The translations under genes and the position numbers were made by a program. A stretch of DNA of 64,000 bases. It comes from Veillonella tobetsuensis (GTDB taxonomy: Bacteria > Bacillota > Negativicutes > Veillonellales > Veillonellaceae). The notes below the pieces were generated by a model, which was not told where the DNA came from, ran no database searches, and worked only from the letters and a program-made list of their open reading frames with translations. Shown here one piece after another: positions 17,991 to 32,000 of this stretch (its first letter is position 1; each line of letters starts with the position of its first letter). The stretch is from contig NZ_BBXI01000013.1 of NCBI RefSeq assembly GCF_001078375.1, forward strand, positions 1-64,000. Reading direction: 5' to 3'.

Positions 17991-19736
17991 TCATTGTATG
18001 TTTTCAGGGCGAATGAATGGGGCCACCTCTTGATTCACATCTATAATCACTGTGAAATCCCCTTCTGGTATATGTTGAATTCCTAAATAGGTTGCTGTTT
18101 CACGGCTCATGGTCATTTCCACATATTGCTGACGAATTTTACGCCATTCTTTAAACGTATAATTGGGAATAAATGTAGACGCAATCTCTTCATTGCGCCA
18201 AAACGCTTCGCCTACTTGTAGCAATTCCTTTGTTTGTTTAGGCAATCCTACTGCGTCGCTGCGCACCTTACCGCGATAGCTTACCAATGTATCGTATTGC
18301 AATAACTCTGCAGCTATAGTATCACCTTTTGCAAGGAAGAAACGATATAAGAATTCAATTTGGTCTATATCCTTAAGATTAACCTTATGATTACCTTCCT
18401 TAAGCCATGCTCTCGTCATATCACAGAAATAACTAAATGCATCCGTTTCACCGTGAATCAATTGTTGTCCGATATAGGCAAATGTTGTTCTAAATCGTTC
18501 ACTATTATAAAAACGCTCAAATACATCTTCAAGATATTTCAAGAATCGTACATCATCATAAGGTAGTACATGCGTGCTTAGAACCTCATATGGAGCCAAT
18601 GGATCTGCTACATACTTGTATTCACGCATCCGTCGTACACCAGATCCTTTTAGCAATTTTAAGAATCCAATTTGTAATGCATGAGGTTGTAAGCTAAATA
18701 AATCGTTAAAGGATTGTCCAAATCGATTAAAATCCTCGTGCGGCAATCCTACGATAAGATCCATGTGAACATGCGTACGTCCTGCTTGAATAATAGGACG
18801 TATAGATTTTTGAATGTATGGCCAATCATTATAGCGATTGATAGCATCTAATGTTTTCTTATGCGTACTTTGTACACCTACCTCGATTTGAATGCGTCCA
18901 GGCGGCGTTTCACAAAGAATGTTGGTTTCCCAGTCCGTCATAAGCTCTGGTTCCATCTCTAAGTGGAAATTCATATCTGTATCGCTGTCTCTCATGAACT
19001 CCATAAGTGGTCTATGATGATGAGGTGCACAGTTAAAGGTACGATCTACAAATTTGACCTGTTTTACACCATGGTCAATGAACCATTGTAACTCCTGTAA
19101 AGTACGCTCTTGCGGAAAAAAACGCACTGTATTCTTATTGCCCGACAAACAGTACTGACAGGAAAAAGGACAACCACGAGAGGATTCATAGTAAATGATC
19201 TTATGCTCTAAATCGTCCATATCTTCCTCTGTATAAGGGAATGGTATGGTAGATAAATCACGTACCTCTACGGCCTCTGCCGAGCCTAAAATACTCCCAT
19301 TCCTACGTCCCCTCACACCGGGAATCACAGGGTTTAACCCATCATTACCAAGTTGTAATGCCATTACAAGAGCATGGAATGCTTCCTCGCCCTCACCTTG
19401 TACAATATAATCGATATTCGGACATCGTTCTAATAATTCATCGGCTGTGAAAGAAACCTCTGGTCCGCCCAATACAATTTTAATATCTGGTCGTACAGCT
19501 TTCACCATGTCTACCACATGCAAGGTCATTTCTATATTCCAAATGTAGCAGGCAAAACCTAGGACATCGATATCATGCTCTGTAATATCGCTAAGAATAT
19601 GCAAAACAGGCATATTAATAGTATATTCCACTATATCGTATGCCTGTCCATGGGCTTCACCATAAGCCTTGAGATATCTCAAGGCTAGTGAAGAATGTAT
19701 AAATTTTGAGTTTAATGTTGATAGAACTACGTTCAT
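17991..19736 (-). CDS. B12-binding-domain radical SAM protein with DUF4080
   Basis: Residues about 1-135 look like a cobalamin-binding Rossmann domain (IVLGGPEVSFTADELL). The radical SAM core follows, with SSRGCPFSCQYC and EVGVQSTHKKTLDAINR. The C-terminal 200 residues match DUF4080 proteins in layout. Such enzymes often perform methylations or other difficult radical chemistry, but the substrate is unknown. It heads the operon with the TIGR01212 protein. Confidence 0.85.
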   Translation of the reverse strand: MNVVLSTLNSKFIHSSLALRYLKAYGEAHGQAYDIVEYTINMPVLHILSDITEHDIDVLGFACYIWNIEMTLHVVDMVKAVRPDIKIVLGGPEVSFTADELLERCPNIDYIVQGEGEEAFHALVMALQLGNDGLNPVIPGVRGRRNGSILGSAEAVEVRDLSTIPFPYTEEDMDDLEHKIIYYESSRGCPFSCQYCLSGNKNTVRFFPQERTLQELQWFIDHGVKQVKFVDRTFNCAPHHHRPLMEFMRDSDTDMNFHLEMEPELMTDWETNILCETPPGRIQIEVGVQSTHKKTLDAINRYNDWPYIQKSIRPIIQAGRTHVHMDLIVGLPHEDFNRFGQSFNDLFSLQPHALQIGFLKLLKGSGVRRMREYKYVADPLAPYEVLSTHVLPYDDVRFLKYLEDVFERFYNSERFRTTFAYIGQQLIHGETDAFSYFCDMTRAWLKEGNHKVNLKDIDQIEFLYRFFLAKGDTIAAELLQYDTLVSYRGKVRSDAVGLPKQTKELLQVGEAFWRNEEIASTFIPNYTFKEWRKIRQQYVEMTMSRETATYLGIQHIPEGDFTVIIDVNQEVAPFIRPENIQ

Positions 19737-19800
19737 AGTACCCCTTTAGCATCATCGAATGGACTTGCCACCGTCTTGTCATAATAGATATATTATACCA

Positions 19801-20166
19801 TTAAAACAAGCCTAAGATAAAGGAGATAATAGCCCCTACTAGGATGACCACGCCAACGATGGACAAGATGATGCCACCAAAGAATACGATAGCTGCTAAG
19901 ATTGCAGCTAATACAATAATCATAATGATACGGCTTAGCCAACTAGAACCGCCAAAATGATATACCTTCACACGAGGTCCATAGTCTTGAAATTGCTCGT
20001 ACCCACTTCGGTCTTCTTCTTTTTGAGTAGGTGTAAATTCAACATGTACAGTATCCCCTTCTTCATCAATGGTAACCCCATCAAAATCTCGGCGCTCTGT
20101 ATCGCTTAGGACACGTGTCTTAGTTTCTTGTTCTTTATTTTCATTCATTGTATCTTGGTTATTCAT
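19801..20166 (-). CDS. Hypothetical protein with acidic N-terminus and C-terminal membrane helices (121 aa)
   Basis: The first 75 residues are polar and acidic. Residues about 78-121 form one long or two close hydrophobic helices (IIMIIVLAAILAAIVFFGG and IVGVVILVGAIISFILGLF). AAGGA precedes the ATG. No family is recognised; it may be a tail-anchored inner-membrane protein. Confidence 0.6.
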   Translation of the reverse strand: MNNQDTMNENKEQETKTRVLSDTERRDFDGVTIDEEGDTVHVEFTPTQKEEDRSGYEQFQDYGPRVKVYHFGGSSWLSRIIMIIVLAAILAAIVFFGGIILSIVGVVILVGAIISFILGLF

Positions 20167-20239
20167 GATATATTCCTTATCACAAAACTGTTAATCAATT
20201 TTATACAATTTATTATACCATAAGCCTAACAAAAACAAA

Positions 20240-20275
20240 ATATCCTCTATGGTTATTATACACCATAGAGGATAT
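20240..20275 (-). terminator. Terminator after gatB
   Basis: A 13-bp perfect stem (20240-20252 with 20263-20275) is followed on the minus strand by TTTTGTTTTTG, about 45 bases after the gatB stop. Confidence 0.85.
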
Positions 20276-20320
20276 GACAATGATTATATTAAACTTTGAA
20301 ACAAAAGGATTTAATAAACC

Positions 20321-21769
20321 TTAGTCTTTCAAGAATTTTTGTAATAATTCATTAACCAAGCCTGGGTTTGCACGCCCTTTAGATTCTTTCATCACTTGAC
20401 CTACTAAGAAACCTATAGCTTTGCCATTACCGCCCTTGAAGTCTTCTACTGGTTGTGGATTATTAGCAATAACTTGTTTAACGATTTCTTCGATAGCACC
20501 AGTATCAGTAATTTGAACAAGGCCTTCTTCTTTTACGATAGTATCTGCATCCTTACCAGTTTCCCACATGGATACGATAACCTTTTTCGCAATTTTACCA
20601 GAAATAGTACCTTTCTCGATAAGGGCAATCATGCCAGCTAAGTTTTCTGGGCTCACCTTAGATTGAGCAAAGGTTAAGTTATTTTCATTAATCATCTTAG
20701 ACAAATCACCAAGCATCCAGTTAGATACAGTCTTAGGATCTGCACCAGCGTTCACAGCCTCGTCTAAGTAATTAGCAGTCACCTTAGCCACTGTAAGGAT
20801 AGTAGCGTCCTCACGAGATAAATCATATTCAGATACAAAGCGTGCAATTTTAGCATCTTGTAATTCAGGAAGTGCATTACGAGCCGCTTCAATTTCTTCG
20901 TCGGTAATAACGATTGGTACCAAATCAGGTTCTGGGAAGTAACGATAATCGTTTTCTTCATCCTTTTTACGCATGCCTAGTGTAATGCCTTGAGCATCAT
21001 CCCAAGTACGAGTTTCTTGATCTACTTTACCGCCTGCTTCGATAAGCTTAGCTTGACGCAATGCTTCATATTCGATAGCCTTTTGAATACCAGTTAAAGA
21101 GTTAACGTTCTTAGTTTCTGTACGTGTACCGAATTCAGTAGTACCGCGAAGACGAACGGATACATTACAGTCACAACGCAAGGAACCTTCTTCCATACGA
21201 CCATCAGAAACCTCTAAGTATTGCAAAATAGAACGTAGTTTTTCTACATACGCTTTTGCTTCCGCACCAGAACGAATGTCTGGTTCAGATACGATTTCCA
21301 AAAGAGGTACGCCTGTACGGTTATAGTCTACATTGGAGGAATTAGAATCGGAAATAGTGTTACCACTATGAACTAATTTACCAGCATCTTCTTCCATGTG
21401 AATACGCGTAATACCAATGCGTTTTGTTTCACCATTAACTTCAATATCCAAATGCCCATTCAAGCAGATTGGCAAATCATATTGAGAGGTTTGATAGTTT
21501 TTAGGCAAATCTGGATAGTAGTAATTTTTACGGTCAAATTTATTGAAATGTAAAATATCACAATTCAAAGCTAAACCTACTTTAATAGCAAATTCTACCA
21601 CTTTTTTATTAAGTACAGGCATAGCGCCAGGCAAGCCAAGGCAAACTGGGCATACATGTGTATTTTGGTCGCCACCGAATTCAGTAGTACAACCACAGAA
21701 TATTTTAGACTTGGTTTTGAGTTCTGTATGAACCTCTAAACCAATGACTGTTTCGTATTTACTGCTCAT
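20321..21769 (-). CDS. gatB: Asp/Glu-tRNA(Asn/Gln) amidotransferase subunit B
   Basis: GatB is the kinase/transamidase subunit that binds misacylated Glu-tRNA(Gln) or Asp-tRNA(Asn). Visible signatures are [41 protein letters not shown] and the C-terminal YqeY-like tail. The start at 21769 (MSSKYETV) has GGGGAGG upstream and overlaps the gatA stop by ATGA. The window encodes GltX and no GlnRS, as expected for the indirect pathway. Confidence 0.97.
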   Translation of the reverse strand: MSSKYETVIGLEVHTELKTKSKIFCGCTTEFGGDQNTHVCPVCLGLPGAMPVLNKKVVEFAIKVGLALNCDILHFNKFDRKNYYYPDLPKNYQTSQYDLPICLNGHLDIEVNGETKRIGITRIHMEEDAGKLVHSGNTISDSNSSNVDYNRTGVPLLEIVSEPDIRSGAEAKAYVEKLRSILQYLEVSDGRMEEGSLRCDCNVSVRLRGTTEFGTRTETKNVNSLTGIQKAIEYEALRQAKLIEAGGKVDQETRTWDDAQGITLGMRKKDEENDYRYFPEPDLVPIVITDEEIEAARNALPELQDAKIARFVSEYDLSREDATILTVAKVTANYLDEAVNAGADPKTVSNWMLGDLSKMINENNLTFAQSKVSPENLAGMIALIEKGTISGKIAKKVIVSMWETGKDADTIVKEEGLVQITDTGAIEEIVKQVIANNPQPVEDFKGGNGKAIGFLVGQVMKESKGRANPGLVNELLQKFLKD

Positions 21770-23226
21770 AAAGAAACCTCCCCTGTGGGTGCAACTAATT
21801 GACAATCAGGTCTAGCTTGTTCGAATGTGAAAGCTGCACGTAACAATGTTTCTTCACCCATTGCAGGACCTAATAATTGCAAGCCGATTGGCAAATTATT
21901 GCTGCTCATACCAGCAGGAATACTGATACCTGGAATACCTGCTAAATTAGCTGGAACAGTACAAATATCTTCTAAGTACATAGCCAATGGATCATTGATT
22001 TTTTCGCCAAATTTATATGCTGTATTAGGAGCTGTTGGAGCTAATAACAAATCAACCTTGGAGAATGCTTCATCAAATTCATTTTTGATAACGCGACGTA
22101 CTTTAAGAGCTTTCAAATAATACGCATCATAGTAACCTGCGCTCAATACATAAGTACCGAGCAAGATACGACGTTGTACTTCTGGACCAAATCCTTCTGT
22201 GCGAGATTTAGTAGACATTTCTACTAAGTTATCTGCTGATACACGTAAACCATAGCTTACACCGTCATAACGAGCTAAGTTAGAGCTAGCTTCTGCCAAT
22301 GCAATAATATAGTACGCAGATAATGCATATTTTGTACTAGGCAAAGAGACCTCAACAATTTCAGCACCTAATTTTTTATATGTTTCAATAGCCTCATCCA
22401 TAGCTTTACGAACATCTGCATTAAGACCATCGCCAAAGAACTCTTTAGGAACGCCAATTTTTAAATTCTTAACATCGTTTACAAGAGCCTTTGTGTAATC
22501 TACACGTTGACCTGGGATAGATGTAGAATCTTTTGAATCATGACCAGCAATGGCATTTAATACCAATGCAGCATCAGTTACATCTCGCGTAACAGGGCCA
22601 ATTTGGTCCAAAGAAGATGCGAAAGCGATTAAACCATAACGAGATACATTGCCATAGGTTGGTTTCATACCTACTACGCCGCAGAAAGATGCTGGTTGAC
22701 GAATAGAACCACCTGTATCAGAGCCTAATGCCCAAATAGCAGAGCCGCTAGAAACAGCCGCCGCACTACCACCAGAAGAACCACCTGGTACGCATTCCAA
22801 ATTCCAAGGATTAGCCGTTTTTGCTAATGCAGAGTTTTCTGTAGAGCCACCCATGGCAAATTCATCCATATTGAGTTTGCCCAAACTAACATAATGATTA
22901 GCATTGAGTTTTTCAATAACAGATGCATTATATGGGGGAATAAAGTTCTCTAACATTTTAGATGCACAAGTTGTAGGGTGATCCTTGATACAAATATTAT
23001 CTTTAATCGCACCTGGAATACCTGCTAATGGAGAAATAGTTTCCCCTTTAGCAATGGCTTCATCTACTGCTTTAGCAGATGCTAATGCTAACTCGTGGGA
23101 ATCAGACAAATACGCATGTACTACTGGCTCCACTTTTGCTTTGTGACTAATTACTGCATTTGTTAATTCTACAGCACTGATTTCTTTATTTACTAATTTA
23201 GTGTGTAATTCATGAATGGTTGCCAC
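21766..23226 (-). CDS. gatA: Asp/Glu-tRNA(Asn/Gln) amidotransferase subunit A
   Basis: GatA releases ammonia from glutamine for the amidotransferase. The amidase signature is present, with [14 protein letters not shown] and [15 protein letters not shown] supplying the Ser-cisSer-Lys triad (the lysine is in [11 protein letters not shown]). It lies between gatC and gatB in the standard CAB order. Confidence 0.97.
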   Translation of the reverse strand: MATIHELHTKLVNKEISAVELTNAVISHKAKVEPVVHAYLSDSHELALASAKAVDEAIAKGETISPLAGIPGAIKDNICIKDHPTTCASKMLENFIPPYNASVIEKLNANHYVSLGKLNMDEFAMGGSTENSALAKTANPWNLECVPGGSSGGSAAAVSSGSAIWALGSDTGGSIRQPASFCGVVGMKPTYGNVSRYGLIAFASSLDQIGPVTRDVTDAALVLNAIAGHDSKDSTSIPGQRVDYTKALVNDVKNLKIGVPKEFFGDGLNADVRKAMDEAIETYKKLGAEIVEVSLPSTKYALSAYYIIALAEASSNLARYDGVSYGLRVSADNLVEMSTKSRTEGFGPEVQRRILLGTYVLSAGYYDAYYLKALKVRRVIKNEFDEAFSKVDLLLAPTAPNTAYKFGEKINDPLAMYLEDICTVPANLAGIPGISIPAGMSSNNLPIGLQLLGPAMGEETLLRAAFTFEQARPDCQLVAPTGEVSL

Positions 23227-23237
23227 AGTGAAACCTC

Positions 23238-23528
23238 CTATTCTTGTACAACGCGTGGTACCTTAAAGTACCCATCTTCTTCTTCAGGTGCATTAGACAA
23301 TGCTAAATCATGATCTAAAGAAGGTTTAGTCTCATCTTCTCTAAATACATTATGCAAAGGAACAGCATGAGCCATTACTTCTACATCGTCTAATTCTAAT
23401 TCATTTAATTCTGCTACATACGTTAAGATATCTGATAGTTCCTTCTCAACACTAGCCATTCTATCTTCTTTTACTTCTAATCGGGACAGTAAAGCGATTT
23501 TTTTAATTTCCTCTTGGCTGATTTTCAT
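23238..23528 (-). CDS. gatC: Asp/Glu-tRNA(Asn/Gln) amidotransferase subunit C
   Basis: GatC is the small subunit that wraps around and stabilises GatA-GatB. The family pattern [17 protein letters not shown] and [13 protein letters not shown] is clear. I choose the ATG at 23528 (MKISQEE) because AAAGGA lies before it; an in-frame ATG six codons earlier has no ribosome site. Confidence 0.95.
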   Translation of the reverse strand: MKISQEEIKKIALLSRLEVKEDRMASVEKELSDILTYVAELNELELDDVEVMAHAVPLHNVFREDETKPSLDHDLALSNAPEEEDGYFKVPRVVQE

Positions 23529-23592
23529 CGGTCCACATCCTTTCATATCTTTTAATTATAAAGCATATGACATATATTTTCAAAATATAGGA

Positions 23593-25602
<2,010 letters not shown>

Positions 25603-25633
25603 CTATTTAATCATTTAAACGATTGATTTTATG

Positions 25634-27823
25634 CTAACCTTTTTTCACAGGTGCAAACTTAGCCATAACTACACGTACACCTTGCGTTGGGAATTCGATG
25701 GTCAATTTCATACCAGCCCCTTCACCGGATACGTTTACGACCTTACCATTCCCCCATTTACTGTGAATGGCCGTATCTCCAACCTTCCAATCAGCTATAA
25801 CCTCATTACGAATGATTGGTTTTGTTACAGGACGACTTGTAACAGACATATGTCTTGGTACAGTTTGTTTAATATCATCCGGAACTTTCCGTTTTGCCCG
25901 CAAACCATCAACAAGTTCAGCTGGGATTTCATCTATAAAGCGGGATGGTAAATAACTGCTAGTACGACCAAATACAGTACGTGTTGTAGCATTAGAAATA
26001 TATAATTCCTGTTCAGCACGCGTAATGCCAACGTAGGCTAGACGTCGTTCCTCTTCGATTTCCTCAGGGTTCATCAAGGTACGGCTATGAGGGAACAAGC
26101 CCTCTTCTAAGCCACCAAGGAATACAATAGGAAACTCAAGGCCTTTAGCGGCATGCAATGTCATCAATGTAACCTTAGAATCCTCTTGTTCAAAAGAATC
26201 TACATCATTAACAAGAGCCACTTGTTCCAAGAAATCTTCGACTGTACCAGTTGGATTCGTATCTTGAAAGTCCTTAGCCACGGATAGTAACTCACCTATA
26301 TTCTCCGCACGAGCTTGATCTTGTGGGTCTGTACTTTCCTCTAACTGATATAAGTATCCTGTTCTATCAAGAATAGCTTCTAAGATATCTAAAACGGATT
26401 TATCATCCATTTCCGCAACAAGAGTAAAAATAAGAATACCAAACTCTTCTAACTTTTCCTTAGTTTTACCCTTAATACTATCTACGAGATGCAATTGAGT
26501 TAAGGTCATAAATAAGGATGTACCATTTTCACGAGCATAGTCCTGTAATTTAGAAACCGTTGTAGCACCGATACTACGCTTTGGTACATTAATAATGCGC
26601 AATAGACTCAAATCATCAAAAGGATTATATAATACGCGCAAATAAGCTAGCACATCTTTAATTTCTTTTCTATCGTAGAACTTTGTGCCCCCTACCATAG
26701 TATATGGCAAAGCACGCTTAATCAACGCTTCTTCTAGTACACGGGACTGGGCATTAGTGCGATATAAAATGGCCATATCACCATAACGTACACCGTGGAT
26801 ATCGTGTTTTTTTACGATAGTATCACCTATGAAAGCCGCTTCTTCATGTTCAGATTGAGCTGTAAAATGTTGAATTTTAGCCCCTTCTGTTTTATCAGTC
26901 CAAAGGTTCTTTTCAGGACGGCCTTCATTATTATCGATAACGGCATTAGCCGCATCCAAGATAATTTTAGTAGAACGATAATTCTGCTCTAATCTAATGG
27001 ATGTACAATTTGGATAATCCTTTTCAAAATCGAGGATATTTTGAATATCTGCACCACGCCATGCATAAATACTTTGGTCAGCATCACCTACAACGGCGAT
27101 GTTTTTCCAATGTGACGATAATAAATATGCCAATAAATATTGAGCATGGTTCGTATCTTGATATTCGTCAATCATGACATATCTAAAACGCTTGCTATAT
27201 TTATCTAATACTGTTGCATTAGATTGTAGTAATTTTACAGCTACTAATAATAAGTCATCAAAGTCTAACGCATTATTTTTACGTAACTCTTTTTCATAGT
27301 ATTCATAAACATCAGCTACCTTTTGTTGGTAAAAGTCTCGCGCTTGTTTTCTAAAATCAGAAGCAAACATCAATTTATTCTTTGCATCTGAAATAGCGCT
27401 AATCATAGCTCCCACGGGATAATATTTATCATCCAAATTAAGAGCCTTTAAAGCTGCCTTTATAACAACCTGTGAATCTGATGTATCATAAATTGTAAAG
27501 TTGCTATTGTATCCTAAAAAATTATCTAATTCAAAGCGTAAAAATTTAGCACAGAAACTATGGAATGTACTTAGCCAAATACGATTAGCAACATCCCCCA
27601 CAAGTCCTTCAACACGACTTTTCATTTCTTTAGCCGCTTTATTGGTGAATGTAATGGCTAAGATTTCATAGGGATTTACACCTTGCGCTAATAAATATGC
27701 TATACGTACAGTTAATACCTTTGTTTTCCCTGACCCAGCACCGGCTAAAATCAATAGTGGTCCTTCTGTATGTTGTACAGCTTGCTGTTGCTCCCGATTC
27801 AAGCCATCTAACAATGATTGCAT
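25634..27823 (-). CDS. pcrA: ATP-dependent DNA helicase PcrA (UvrD/Rep family)
   Basis: A superfamily 1A 3'-5' helicase for repair and clearing replication conflicts. Motifs in order: LAGAGSGKT (Walker A), DEYQDTN (II), GDADQSIYAWRGA (III), LEQNYRS (IV), MTLHAAKGLEFP (V) and YVGITRAEQELY (VI). The C-terminal GDTAIHSKWGNGKVV is the PcrA-type Tudor-like RNA-polymerase-binding tail. AAGGAG precedes the ATG. Confidence 0.96.
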   Translation of the reverse strand: MQSLLDGLNREQQQAVQHTEGPLLILAGAGSGKTKVLTVRIAYLLAQGVNPYEILAITFTNKAAKEMKSRVEGLVGDVANRIWLSTFHSFCAKFLRFELDNFLGYNSNFTIYDTSDSQVVIKAALKALNLDDKYYPVGAMISAISDAKNKLMFASDFRKQARDFYQQKVADVYEYYEKELRKNNALDFDDLLLVAVKLLQSNATVLDKYSKRFRYVMIDEYQDTNHAQYLLAYLLSSHWKNIAVVGDADQSIYAWRGADIQNILDFEKDYPNCTSIRLEQNYRSTKIILDAANAVIDNNEGRPEKNLWTDKTEGAKIQHFTAQSEHEEAAFIGDTIVKKHDIHGVRYGDMAILYRTNAQSRVLEEALIKRALPYTMVGGTKFYDRKEIKDVLAYLRVLYNPFDDLSLLRIINVPKRSIGATTVSKLQDYARENGTSLFMTLTQLHLVDSIKGKTKEKLEEFGILIFTLVAEMDDKSVLDILEAILDRTGYLYQLEESTDPQDQARAENIGELLSVAKDFQDTNPTGTVEDFLEQVALVNDVDSFEQEDSKVTLMTLHAAKGLEFPIVFLGGLEEGLFPHSRTLMNPEEIEEERRLAYVGITRAEQELYISNATTRTVFGRTSSYLPSRFIDEIPAELVDGLRAKRKVPDDIKQTVPRHMSVTSRPVTKPIIRNEVIADWKVGDTAIHSKWGNGKVVNVSGEGAGMKLTIEFPTQGVRVVMAKFAPVKKG

Positions 27824-27871
27824 GGTATCTCCTTATCTATAACATAAAATGAGTAATTATAAATTGTCATC

Positions 27872-27915
27872 ATATATAATAAAAACGTTGCAAGAGCAAC
27901 GTTTTTATTATATAT
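27872..27915. terminator. Bidirectional terminator between ppaC and pcrA
   Basis: A 20-bp perfect stem (27872-27891 with 27896-27915) has loop aaga and AT-rich outer arms that give a T-run on either strand. It ends ppaC transcription on the minus strand before pcrA begins. Confidence 0.88.
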
Positions 27916-27929
27916 GTCGATATCCTTTA

Positions 27930-28871
27930 TTATTTCATAGCTCCTAAAATTGGAGGTACAATTTGTTTCTTACGGGACATTGTATTTGGTAAGAATACAG
28001 CATTATCTTTTACATCTTTACCAAATGCGTTAACTACAACGGATTCTACATCACCGCTATAGATCAATGTTGTGCTTTCATCAAGAATATTGGTAACCAT
28101 AATATAGGATGCCGCATAGCCATTAGCAGTACGAAGAGCTTCTAGAGCTGCTACTAATTCAGCTTGTTTAGCCAATACATCAGTTGTATCCATAACGGAA
28201 ATTTGACCGATAGAAATCGTTTGACCTGCTTCGGAGAATTCCTTCATATCAGTACGAACAATTTCATCATTTGTTAAATCAGAAATATCTGCGCCAGCTT
28301 TCAACATTTCTAAACCATAAGATTCAATATCTACGCCAGCAATAGCAGCCAATTTATGAGCCATTTCTTTATCTGTTTCCGTGCATGTTGGCGAGCGGAA
28401 TAATACAGTGTCAGAAATAATGGCAGACAACATTAAACCTGCAATATTTTTAGGAATCTCTTGATTATTTTCAATGTAAAGTTTCGTCAAAATTGTATTT
28501 GTACAGCCAACTGGTTCCATGCGAATAAATACAGGACCATCAGTTTCAAAATCACCTATACGATGATGATCGATAACACCACACATGTTCATAGATTTGT
28601 AGCCATCAATAATTTGTTTTGATTCATTGTGGTCAGTCAGATATAAATCGCCACCATTAGGAGCAAAATCTTCCCAATTAGTTACGATTTGTGGATGTTC
28701 AAAACCAAAGTAAGCCAAAACATATTTAGTTTCTTTGTTAGCATCACCAGCACATACAGGAGTAGCAGCTGTACCCATTTGTGTTAATAAATTAGCATAT
28801 GAAATAGCAGAACAAATAGAATCAGTATCAGGACTTTTATGACCAGCCACAAATGTTTTTACTTCACTCAT
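27930..28871 (-). CDS. ppaC: Manganese-dependent inorganic pyrophosphatase (family II)
   Basis: PpaC hydrolyses pyrophosphate to keep biosynthesis moving forward. The DHH-family motifs are present: GHKSPDTDSICSA (metal ligands), LTDHNE, and DHHRIG. The C-terminal DHHA2 domain ends with SRKKQIVPPI. No CBS insert is seen. The start at 28871 (MSEVKTF) has AGAGG upstream; the ATG 14 codons earlier does not. Confidence 0.96.
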   Translation of the reverse strand: MSEVKTFVAGHKSPDTDSICSAISYANLLTQMGTAATPVCAGDANKETKYVLAYFGFEHPQIVTNWEDFAPNGGDLYLTDHNESKQIIDGYKSMNMCGVIDHHRIGDFETDGPVFIRMEPVGCTNTILTKLYIENNQEIPKNIAGLMLSAIISDTVLFRSPTCTETDKEMAHKLAAIAGVDIESYGLEMLKAGADISDLTNDEIVRTDMKEFSEAGQTISIGQISVMDTTDVLAKQAELVAALEALRTANGYAASYIMVTNILDESTTLIYSGDVESVVVNAFGKDVKDNAVFLPNTMSRKKQIVPPILGAMK

Positions 28872-28964
28872 GTTTATACCTCTTTTATATAAATATTTCA
28901 CAATATCGCCCATGCGATAATTAAATCATTTTAACTATCATATTATACCACAAAACATCTAAAA

Positions 28965-28998
28965 AAACACGCCTATAAGCTATGCTATAAGCGTGTTT
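28965..28998 (-). terminator. Terminator of the RND efflux operon
   Basis: Arms aaacacgc and gcgtgttt plus an inner TATA pairing form a hairpin about 25 bases after the permease stop. A run of T follows on the minus strand. Confidence 0.75.
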
Positions 28999-29021
28999 TA
29001 TTTGTGTTATGAAATTTGGAT

Positions 29022-32000
29022 TTAGTGATTCTTTTTACCTTTCGTAAAGAATCCAGGGCCAAGTTTTTCTATGATGATGAATAGCATTGGAATGATAAAG
29101 ATACCAAAGAACGTAGCTGTTGTCATACCTGCTACTACTGTGATACCCATTGATGTACGAGCACCAGAACCGGCACCAGTGGAAATTGCCAATGGCAATA
29201 CACCAAAGATGAAGGCAAAGGATGTCATCAAAATTGGACGCAAACGAATCTTAGCTGCTTCGATAGCCGCATCGACGATATCCATACCGCGTTCATCTAC
29301 ACGAATCTTCGCATACTCGATAATCAGAATAGCGTTCTTCGCCGCCAAACCTACCAAGGTTAATAAACCGATTTGCATGTAAATATCATTTGCTAATTGG
29401 AATCGACCGGTAAAATTCAACAAGAATGGTACTAATGCAGCACCAATCATACCAGATGGTACAGAGAATAGTACGGCAAATGGAACCTTCCAGGATTCAT
29501 ACAATGCAGCAAGAATTAAGAATACAAATGTCAAACCAAGACCTAGAATTAGGAGTGTTTGAGAGCCGGCTTTTAACTCTTCACGTGTTTGGCCGCCCCA
29601 ATCATATGTATACCCTTGTGGCAATGTTTTAGCAGCTGCATCTTTCAATGCTTGGATGGCATCACCAGAGGAGTAACCATTAGCGGCAGAACCACCAATT
29701 TGGACAGCCATGGCATTATCGAAACGCGTAATAGATGATGGTGTACCAGTTTTTTCTTTCGTAATATAGTTAGCAACGGAAACCATTTGTCCCTTGCTAT
29801 TACGAACTGCTAGCATATTCAAGTTATCTGCATTTTGACGGAATGCGTCATCTGCTTGAACAATAACCTTATAGTTTTTACCATATGATGTATAATCGTT
29901 AACTTGGATACTACCATAGAAGCCTTGCAAAGCAGTAAAAATATCAGGCAAAGCAACACCGTCTTTAGCTGCTTTTTCTCGATTAATTTGGAACTGCAAA
30001 GAAGGTGTAGCAGTATCAAATGTAGTATACACTGTTCGGATAGCTGGGTTAGTACGAGCTTCTGCAATGAAAGCTTGTGCCCGTTCAGCCATTACCTCTG
30101 CACTATCACCAGATTTATTGATGATATACATTGTAAAACCACCAGTATTACCAAGACCAGGAATAGATGGAGGATTCAATGCTACTACACTCGCTTCTGG
30201 TACATTTTTAGCAGCAAAGCCAAATACAGCACCAACCATGGCATTAACAGATTGATCAGAAGACTTACGTTGATCCCAATCTTTCAATACTGCAAAGGAA
30301 GCCCCTGCACTTGATTTTTGACCGCCACCTAAAAGGTCAAAACCAGAAACGGTAAATACTTGCTCTACATTATCTTTAATACCCGGTGTCTGTTCTAAGA
30401 AATCTTTGATTTTATCAAGAGTTTCTACAGTACGAGCAGACGTTGCACCTGGTGGTTCGTTTACTGCAATTAAGAAATATCCACTATCCTCCGCCGGCAC
30501 GAAACTTGTAGGTAAGAAATGGAATACAATGCCTGTACCAGCCGCAAAAACAAGTAATGTAAGAATAGTTAAGCTCAAACGATGGCTTAATCGAGCTAGT
30601 ACCTTACCATACCAATCACTAAATCGTTCAAGACCATGATTGAATTTATTAAGTTGACGATGAACGAAGTCTTCGCGTTCTTTTTGTACATGTGGTTTTA
30701 ACATCGTCGCACAAAGTGCAGGTGTTAACACCAAAGCCACGATAGCTGAAATAGCTACGGAAACTGCGATGGTCAAGGCAAATTGCTTATATAAAATACC
30801 TGTCATCCCCCCCATAAAGGCAACTGGAATAAATACGGCAGATAATACAAAAGCAATACCGATAACTGGACCTTGTACATTTTCCATGGCTTTTATAGCT
30901 GCCTCTTTTGGAGATAAGCCATTATATTTTAATTCATACTCTACAGCTTCTACTACTACAATAGCATCATCCACGACAAGGCCGATGGCCAGTACCATGG
31001 CAAATAGAGTCAATGTATTGATAGAGAAGTCCAACAATATAAACGCACCAAATGTACCGAGTAGAGATACAGGAACCGCAATCATCGGAATCAATGTAGA
31101 TCGCCAAGATTGTAAGAATACGTACACAACGATAAGAACAAGTACTAATGCTTCAAAGAATGTATGCTCTACTTCATTAATAGAAGCACGTACGAATTTA
31201 GTATTATCTACAACTTCATGATATTCCAAATCTTGTGGGAACGATTTAGATTGTTCTGCTAAGATTTTTTGAACATTTGCAATCGTTTCTAACGCATTCG
31301 CATCATTTTGTAAAGAAACGGCAAAACCAGCAGTTGGTCGATGTTCAACAAATAGGATTTCACCAGATGGAGCATTATTATCTCGATAGGAAGCTTTTGG
31401 AGTAAAATCATAACCCTTAGCCCCTACATCAATACGAGCAATGTCCTTTAAATGTAATACGGTACCATTAGAATTTTTGATAACAATATTGCCAAATTGT
31501 TGCTCTGTTACAAGACGACCATCAATTTTAATCGGATATTGAAATGCTTGTTCCCCATTTGTAGGGTTCTTACCAACTGTACCAGCTGCAGCTTGTACGT
31601 TTTGACTCTTAATAGCAGCTGTTACCTCTGAAAGAGTAACACCTAATTTTTGCATCTTACTAGGATCCAACCATATGCGCATTGCGTAGTCGGAACCAAA
31701 CTCTTGAACAGAACCAACGCCTTTTACCCCTTTAATGGCATCCATCAAATAGTTAGTACCATAGTTTTTAAGGAATGTACTATCAAATGTACCATTAGGA
31801 GAGTTCAAGGAGAAAATATATGCCATATCACCGGATGATTTCGTAGTTGTTACACCAACTTGTTGAACCTCGGATGGCAATTGTGCAAGTGCTGCTTGTA
31901 CACGGTTTTGTGTATTAACCGTATCCATATCGGCATCGCTGCCTTGATTAAATTGGAGTGACAAGGAATAGGTACCATTACTGGAACTTGTAGACGTCAT

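Noticed and set aside
25631-25955. Plus-strand frames at the 3' end of pcrA
   Set aside because: These are shadows of the helicase reading frame, with no promoter or ribosome site.
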